Below are positions 60,859 to 64,000 of a stretch of 64,000 bases of DNA, piece by piece. The notes beneath the pieces were generated by a model. It worked only from the letters and a program-made list of their open reading frames with translations, was not told the DNA's origin and made no database searches. Each line of letters opens with the position of its first letter. The first letter of the stretch is position 1. A program made the position numbers and the translations under genes. This stretch comes from Mesosutterella faecium (GTDB lineage Bacteria; Pseudomonadota; Gammaproteobacteria; Burkholderiales; Burkholderiaceae_F): contig NZ_JAKZJU020000001.1 of assembly GCF_022809315.2 (NCBI RefSeq), forward strand, positions 1,302,001 through 1,366,000, written 5' to 3'.

Positions 60859-62132
60859 TGGCAGCCTTCATCATTACCGCGGTGATTCTCACCGCCCTGG
60901 TCCTGCTGCTGCTTTTCTGGGGAGCGAGAGGCGGCTCCGCCCGCACGGGCGATGACGGCCGCGTGAAGACGAACCTCGAGGCGCTGCAGGGCGAATACGC
61001 CGCCCTGGAGAAAAACCGCAGCGAGGGGCGCCTGAGCCAGGCCGAGTACGAGGAGGTCCGCACCGAGCTCGAGCGGCGCGTGCTCGAGGAGACGAAGCCC
61101 GACGCGGGCCTTGAGAAGGCCGACCGCAGGCAGCGCCTCGGCACCTTCCTCTTCATCGCGCTTTTTGTCCCGATCGCCGCCGGTGTGATCTACTGGCGCT
61201 TCGGCACCTGGGACGCCTTCAACCCCGAGGTGGCCCAGGCGCAGAGCAGCTCGGGCGGCCACTCGATGGCTGAGCTCGACGCCCAGCTCGCGCACCTCGA
61301 GCAGAACCTGAAGGACAATCCCTCGGACGTGAACGGCTGGATGCTCTACGCCCGCACGAACGATGCGCTCAAGCGCTTCGACAAGGCCTCGGCGGCCTAC
61401 GAGAAGCTCGCCTCGCTGCTTCAGGGCAGCGCCCGCGCCCAGGTGCTCGCCGACTGGGCGGACTGCCTTGCCGCGCAGACCGGGAACCTCTCGGGGCGGC
61501 CCGAGGCGCTGGTCGATGAGGCGCTGAAGATCGAGCCCTCGCTCTGGAAGGCCCTCGCCCTCAAGGGCACGGCGCTTTACAACCGGGGCGAATACCGGCA
61601 GGCGGCCTCCGTCTGGGAGCGGATCCTGCGCACGCAGGAGCCCGGCAGCGAGGACTGGAGCAACACCATCGCCATGGTGAACGACGCCCGCGCAAAGGCC
61701 GGGATGCCGCAGCTCACCGAGACCGCCCAGGTGAAGCGCCTCGAGGAGCGCCCGAGCGGCAGGGCCGCCTCGCCCGCCGCGGCGGCGAAGCTCTCCGGCA
61801 CAGTGACGATTTCCCCCGACCTGAAGTCGAAGCTCAGCGGCGACGAGACCGTCTTTGTCTTCGCACGCCCCGTCGAGGGCTCGAAGATGCCGGTCGCGGT
61901 GACGCAGCTGAAGGCCTCGCAGCTTCCCGCGTCCTTCACCATCGACTCCTCGATGCGGCTGCCGGGCGGCATGGGCGGGCTTGAATCCCTCAGCCGCGTG
62001 GTGGTGGGCGCGAGGGTCTCGAAGACCGGCAACCTGATGCCGCAGCCAGGCGACCTCGAGGGCTACACGCCCGCGGTCTCGGTCGGGAGCTCGAACCTGG
62101 TGGTGAAAATCACCTCCGAGGTCACGCGCTGA
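60858..62132 (+). CDS. ccmI: cytochrome c biogenesis protein CcmI (CycH)
   Basis: 424 residues from the ATG at 60858; a GTG one codon earlier is possible. Two helices (about 2-20 and 93-111) enclose a cytoplasmic coiled-coil loop. TPR repeats (about 135-260) bind the apocytochrome C-terminus: NGWMLYARTNDALKRFDKA is the first. A C-terminal beta domain (about 310-424) starts at SGTVTISPDLK. It ends the ccm run. Confidence 0.92.
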   Translation: MAAFIITAVILTALVLLLLFWGARGGSARTGDDGRVKTNLEALQGEYAALEKNRSEGRLSQAEYEEVRTELERRVLEETKPDAGLEKADRRQRLGTFLFIALFVPIAAGVIYWRFGTWDAFNPEVAQAQSSSGGHSMAELDAQLAHLEQNLKDNPSDVNGWMLYARTNDALKRFDKASAAYEKLASLLQGSARAQVLADWADCLAAQTGNLSGRPEALVDEALKIEPSLWKALALKGTALYNRGEYRQAASVWERILRTQEPGSEDWSNTIAMVNDARAKAGMPQLTETAQVKRLEERPSGRAASPAAAAKLSGTVTISPDLKSKLSGDETVFVFARPVEGSKMPVAVTQLKASQLPASFTIDSSMRLPGGMGGLESLSRVVVGARVSKTGNLMPQPGDLEGYTPAVSVGSSNLVVKITSEVTR

Positions 62133-62184
62133 AAGGCCGGGGCTAGGGAAAGCCCGCCTTCCGTGAGGCGCGGCTGAAGGCGGT

Positions 62185-62213
62185 GAAAGGCGCCCTCCGG
62201 GGCGCCTTTCGCT
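62185..62213 (+). terminator. terminator after ccmI
   Basis: GAAAGGCGCC (62185-62194) pairs with GGCGCCTTTC (62201-62210), with a short U-rich end, GCTTT. It closes the ccm operon. Confidence 0.7.
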
Positions 62214-62267
62214 TTAAGATGGCAGAGGCGCCTTTTGCCTTAAACGAAAAGAAGAGAGGAACAAAGA

Positions 62268-63008
62268 GTGACGAAGCGCAGGCCCCGCATAGCTGTCACC
62301 GCCACCGCCGGCGAAGTCCCGCAGATGCCCGCGATGACGGCCTACAATGAATCCGACGGGCTTCTCGAGGCGATTGAGTCGCTCGGAGGCGTGCCGGTTA
62401 TTTTCGCCGAGACCGAGCGGGTGCCCCCCGAAGCCTACGCGCAGCTTTTCGACGGCTTCATCGCGCCGGGTGGCTGCGACGTGGCGCCGCATTTCTACGG
62501 CGAGGAGCCCCGGAGCGGGCTCGGGCGGACGACTCCGGTGCGCGATGCCTTTGAAATCGGGATCATCCGTGCGGCGCGGTCGCAGGCTCTGCCCGTTTTC
62601 GGCATCTGCCGCGGCCTGCAGGTGATCAATGTCGCCCTGGGCGGCACGCTCTACCAGGACATCCCCACGGAGCTGCCGGGCTCCTTCGTCCAGCACAGCC
62701 AGAAGGCCGCGCCGGACCGGCCCGTGCACCATGTCTGCATTGAGCCGGGGAGCCGCCTTGCGGCGATTTTCGGGAAAGAGGCCTTTGTGAATTCGCGCCA
62801 CCATCAGGCGGTGAAGGATCCCGCTCCGTCGCTTGCGGTCGCGGCGCGCGCGAAAGACGGCGTGGTCGAGGCGCTCGAAAGCGCGGACGGCCTCGTCTCG
62901 GCCGTGCAGTGGCACCCGGAGGATCTCTGGCAGAGGGATCCGGCGCAGAGGCGCCTCTTTGAGGTTTTCATGGATCTCGCCGCGGCCGCCGCCGCGAGGC
63001 GCGCCTGA
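62268..63008 (+). CDS. C26-family gamma-glutamyl hydrolase (PuuD-like)
   Basis: 246 residues with a GTG start after GAGAGGAAC. It is a class-I glutamine-amidotransferase-like hydrolase: nucleophile C114 in FGICRGLQVINV and catalytic His in VQWHPED. Family members cleave gamma-glutamyl-GABA or related gamma-glutamyl amides. No other putrescine-pathway gene is adjacent, so the substrate is open. FIAPGGCDVAP is the conserved strand-loop before the nucleophile. Confidence 0.87.
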   Translation: MTKRRPRIAVTATAGEVPQMPAMTAYNESDGLLEAIESLGGVPVIFAETERVPPEAYAQLFDGFIAPGGCDVAPHFYGEEPRSGLGRTTPVRDAFEIGIIRAARSQALPVFGICRGLQVINVALGGTLYQDIPTELPGSFVQHSQKAAPDRPVHHVCIEPGSRLAAIFGKEAFVNSRHHQAVKDPAPSLAVAARAKDGVVEALESADGLVSAVQWHPEDLWQRDPAQRRLFEVFMDLAAAAAARRA

Positions 63009-63055
63009 GCGGCGCAAAAGCAGAGGCGACGCCGGTCGACAGGGAGGAAAGGGCA

Positions 63056-63847
63056 ATGAGCGACAGTGAAAAGGGCATCTACCGCGTGCCGGGCAAGGGC
63101 TATGTGATCGGAGCCGGCCGTCCCGGCATCCTCGTCTCCGCCTCCGGCGACACGCCCGGCGCGATGCTCGAGTCGGTCTCGAGCCTGAGCGCCCGCCCCG
63201 AGGTCGCAGGCATCGAGCTGCGGCTCGACCGGCTGGACTGCGGCCGCAACAGCGACGAGATCCTTGAGCTTGCCGATCTTGTGAACATCGCCTGGGCCCG
63301 CGCGGGCGCAAAGCTCCTCATCGTCACCGTCCGCTCGAAGGGCGAAGGCGGCGAGGCCTCCTTTTCAGGCCCGGAGTACGAGCGGCTCGTGGGCAGCCTC
63401 GCCCGCAGCGCGCGCGCCGACCTGATCGATGTCGAGCTCTGCTGGGGCGAGGGGATCGTGAGCCGCCTCGTGCAGGCCGCGCACCTGAGCGGCGCGGGCG
63501 TGATCGTGAGCCGGCACGATTTCGAGAAGACTCCGGAGCTCGAGGCGATGCTCTCGGTGCTGCGGCGCGAAGCCATGCTCGGAGCCGATGTCGCGAAGAT
63601 CGCCGTGATGCCGAAGAGCGCGGAAGATGTCGCGCGGCTGCTGCTCGCGACCGCGCGGGCCCGCGCGGAGCTGTCCTGCCCGCTCATTACGATGGCGATG
63701 GGAGCCCTCGGTGCCGTGTCGCGCGTCGCGGGTGAAGTCTTCGGCTCGGCGCTCACCTTCGCCCGGGTCGGGGGCGGCTCGGCCCCGGGGCAGCTCGAGG
63801 CCGGGGAGGCCGACGCCGTGATGCGGGCGCTGTCGCTGCGGCGCTGA
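63056..63847 (+). CDS. aroD: type I 3-dehydroquinate dehydratase
   Basis: 263 residues. It converts 3-dehydroquinate to 3-dehydroshikimate in the shikimate pathway. H154 in VSRHDFEKTP is the general acid/base and K181 in VAKIAVMP is the Schiff-base lysine. TMAMGALGAVSR is the C-terminal signature. The N-terminal 20 residues precede the usual start of the barrel. It lies 47 bp after the C26 gene, possibly on the same transcript. Confidence 0.93.
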   Translation: MSDSEKGIYRVPGKGYVIGAGRPGILVSASGDTPGAMLESVSSLSARPEVAGIELRLDRLDCGRNSDEILELADLVNIAWARAGAKLLIVTVRSKGEGGEASFSGPEYERLVGSLARSARADLIDVELCWGEGIVSRLVQAAHLSGAGVIVSRHDFEKTPELEAMLSVLRREAMLGADVAKIAVMPKSAEDVARLLLATARARAELSCPLITMAMGALGAVSRVAGEVFGSALTFARVGGGSAPGQLEAGEADAVMRALSLRR

Positions 63848-63896
63848 AGGCGCAGGGCCGGTGGATTTCAGTTCCGGATCCGGCCTCAGGCTTATG

Positions 63897-63937
63897 AAAA
63901 AACGGATCCCGCGCATGGTCCACGCGGAATCCGTTTT
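63897..63937. terminator. bidirectional intrinsic terminator
   Basis: AAAAAACGGAT (63897-63907) pairs with ATCCGTTTTTT, with a further CCGCG/CGCGG stem inside. U-runs are present on both strands. It lies between aroD and a convergent gene that continues beyond the window. Confidence 0.88.
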
Positions 63938-63964
63938 TTTATGGCCGGAACGAAGGGCCGGCTT

Positions 63965-64000
63965 TTACTTCGCGCACTTGCTGGTGGCGAGCAGGTCAAT
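63965..64000 (-). CDS. C-terminus of a minus-strand gene, cut by window edge
   Basis: Reading the minus strand gives eleven codons ending IDLLATSKCAK and a TAA stop (63967-63965), directly before the shared terminator. This placement supports a real gene end. The product cannot be named from this fragment. Confidence 0.45.
   Translation of the reverse strand: MDLLATSKCAK

Noticed and set aside
63056..63847. Frameshift or truncation in aroD because of its long N-terminus
   Set aside because: All catalytic blocks are present in one frame and the total length is normal for type I enzymes.
1..64000. CRISPR array, insertion sequence, prophage or integron
   Set aside because: No regularly spaced repeats, transposase, integrase or phage structural genes were seen; the only large repeats are diverged paralogous genes.

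Overview
The window is GC-rich, about two thirds G+C by eye, and densely packed. It comes from a Gram-negative bacterium. A lipoprotein, two Tat-exported redox proteins, a complete cytochrome c maturation (ccm) system and a hupSLC-to-hypE uptake hydrogenase cluster in the order known from Proteobacteria all fit a betaproteobacterium. The peptide, amidohydrolase and flavocytochrome-type content suggests an asaccharolytic, gut-type Burkholderiales lineage such as Sutterellaceae. That family placement is inference; the sequence carries no 16S gene to test it.

Layout. 0-5.3 kb: start of a signal-peptide gene, tRNA-Gly(GCC), a DUF333 lipoprotein, then ppk1-ppx-mobA. 5.2-9.3 kb: a minus-strand lysR-galU-galE run, with a DMT exporter divergent from lysR. 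9.3-14.2 kb: amino-acyl and peptide hydrolysis genes (AbgA-like M20, C69 dipeptidase, a second M20) and a flavin reductase. 14.4-18.5 kb: kefF-kefB-type K+/H+ efflux and an osmC-crcB-DUF190 group. 18.7-27.2 kb: two poorly characterised GC-rich genes, a Tat-exported FAD reductase, an aldo/keto reductase, a UvrD/PcrA-type helicase and D-cysteine desulfhydrase. 27.3-31.5 kb: two paralogous yjiG/yjiH-type membrane pairs flanking a glutamate-carboxypeptidase-like M20 enzyme. 31.8-38.1 kb: a MerR regulator, two related small membrane proteins, a TadA with a long N-terminal extension, LD-carboxypeptidase and a hybrid histidine kinase in one tight plus-strand run, facing a NarL-type response regulator.

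38.3-54.3 kb holds the main system: a minus-strand hupSLCDFGHIJK-hypABFCDE cluster encoding a membrane-bound, H2-oxidising [NiFe] hydrogenase and its assembly factors, with an RDD-family membrane protein directly downstream. The small subunit carries all six cysteines of the oxygen-tolerant (Hyd-1/MBH-type) proximal cluster. A strong intrinsic terminator lies between the structural genes (hupSLC) and the maturation genes (hupD onward).

54.8-62.1 kb: ccmABCDEFGHI transcribed divergently from hupS, so a b-cytochrome-linked hydrogenase and c-type cytochrome assembly share one 562-bp control region that contains two Crp/Fnr-geometry palindromes. 62.2-64 kb: a class-I-amidotransferase-fold gamma-glutamyl hydrolase, aroD, and the tail of one more minus-strand gene.

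Working together, hydrogen oxidation could feed electrons through HupC and quinone to c-type cytochromes and periplasmic reductases such as the Tat flavoprotein at 20 kb. No mobile element, CRISPR array or clear gene decay was seen, apart from one glycosidase-like protein that appears to lack its catalytic part.
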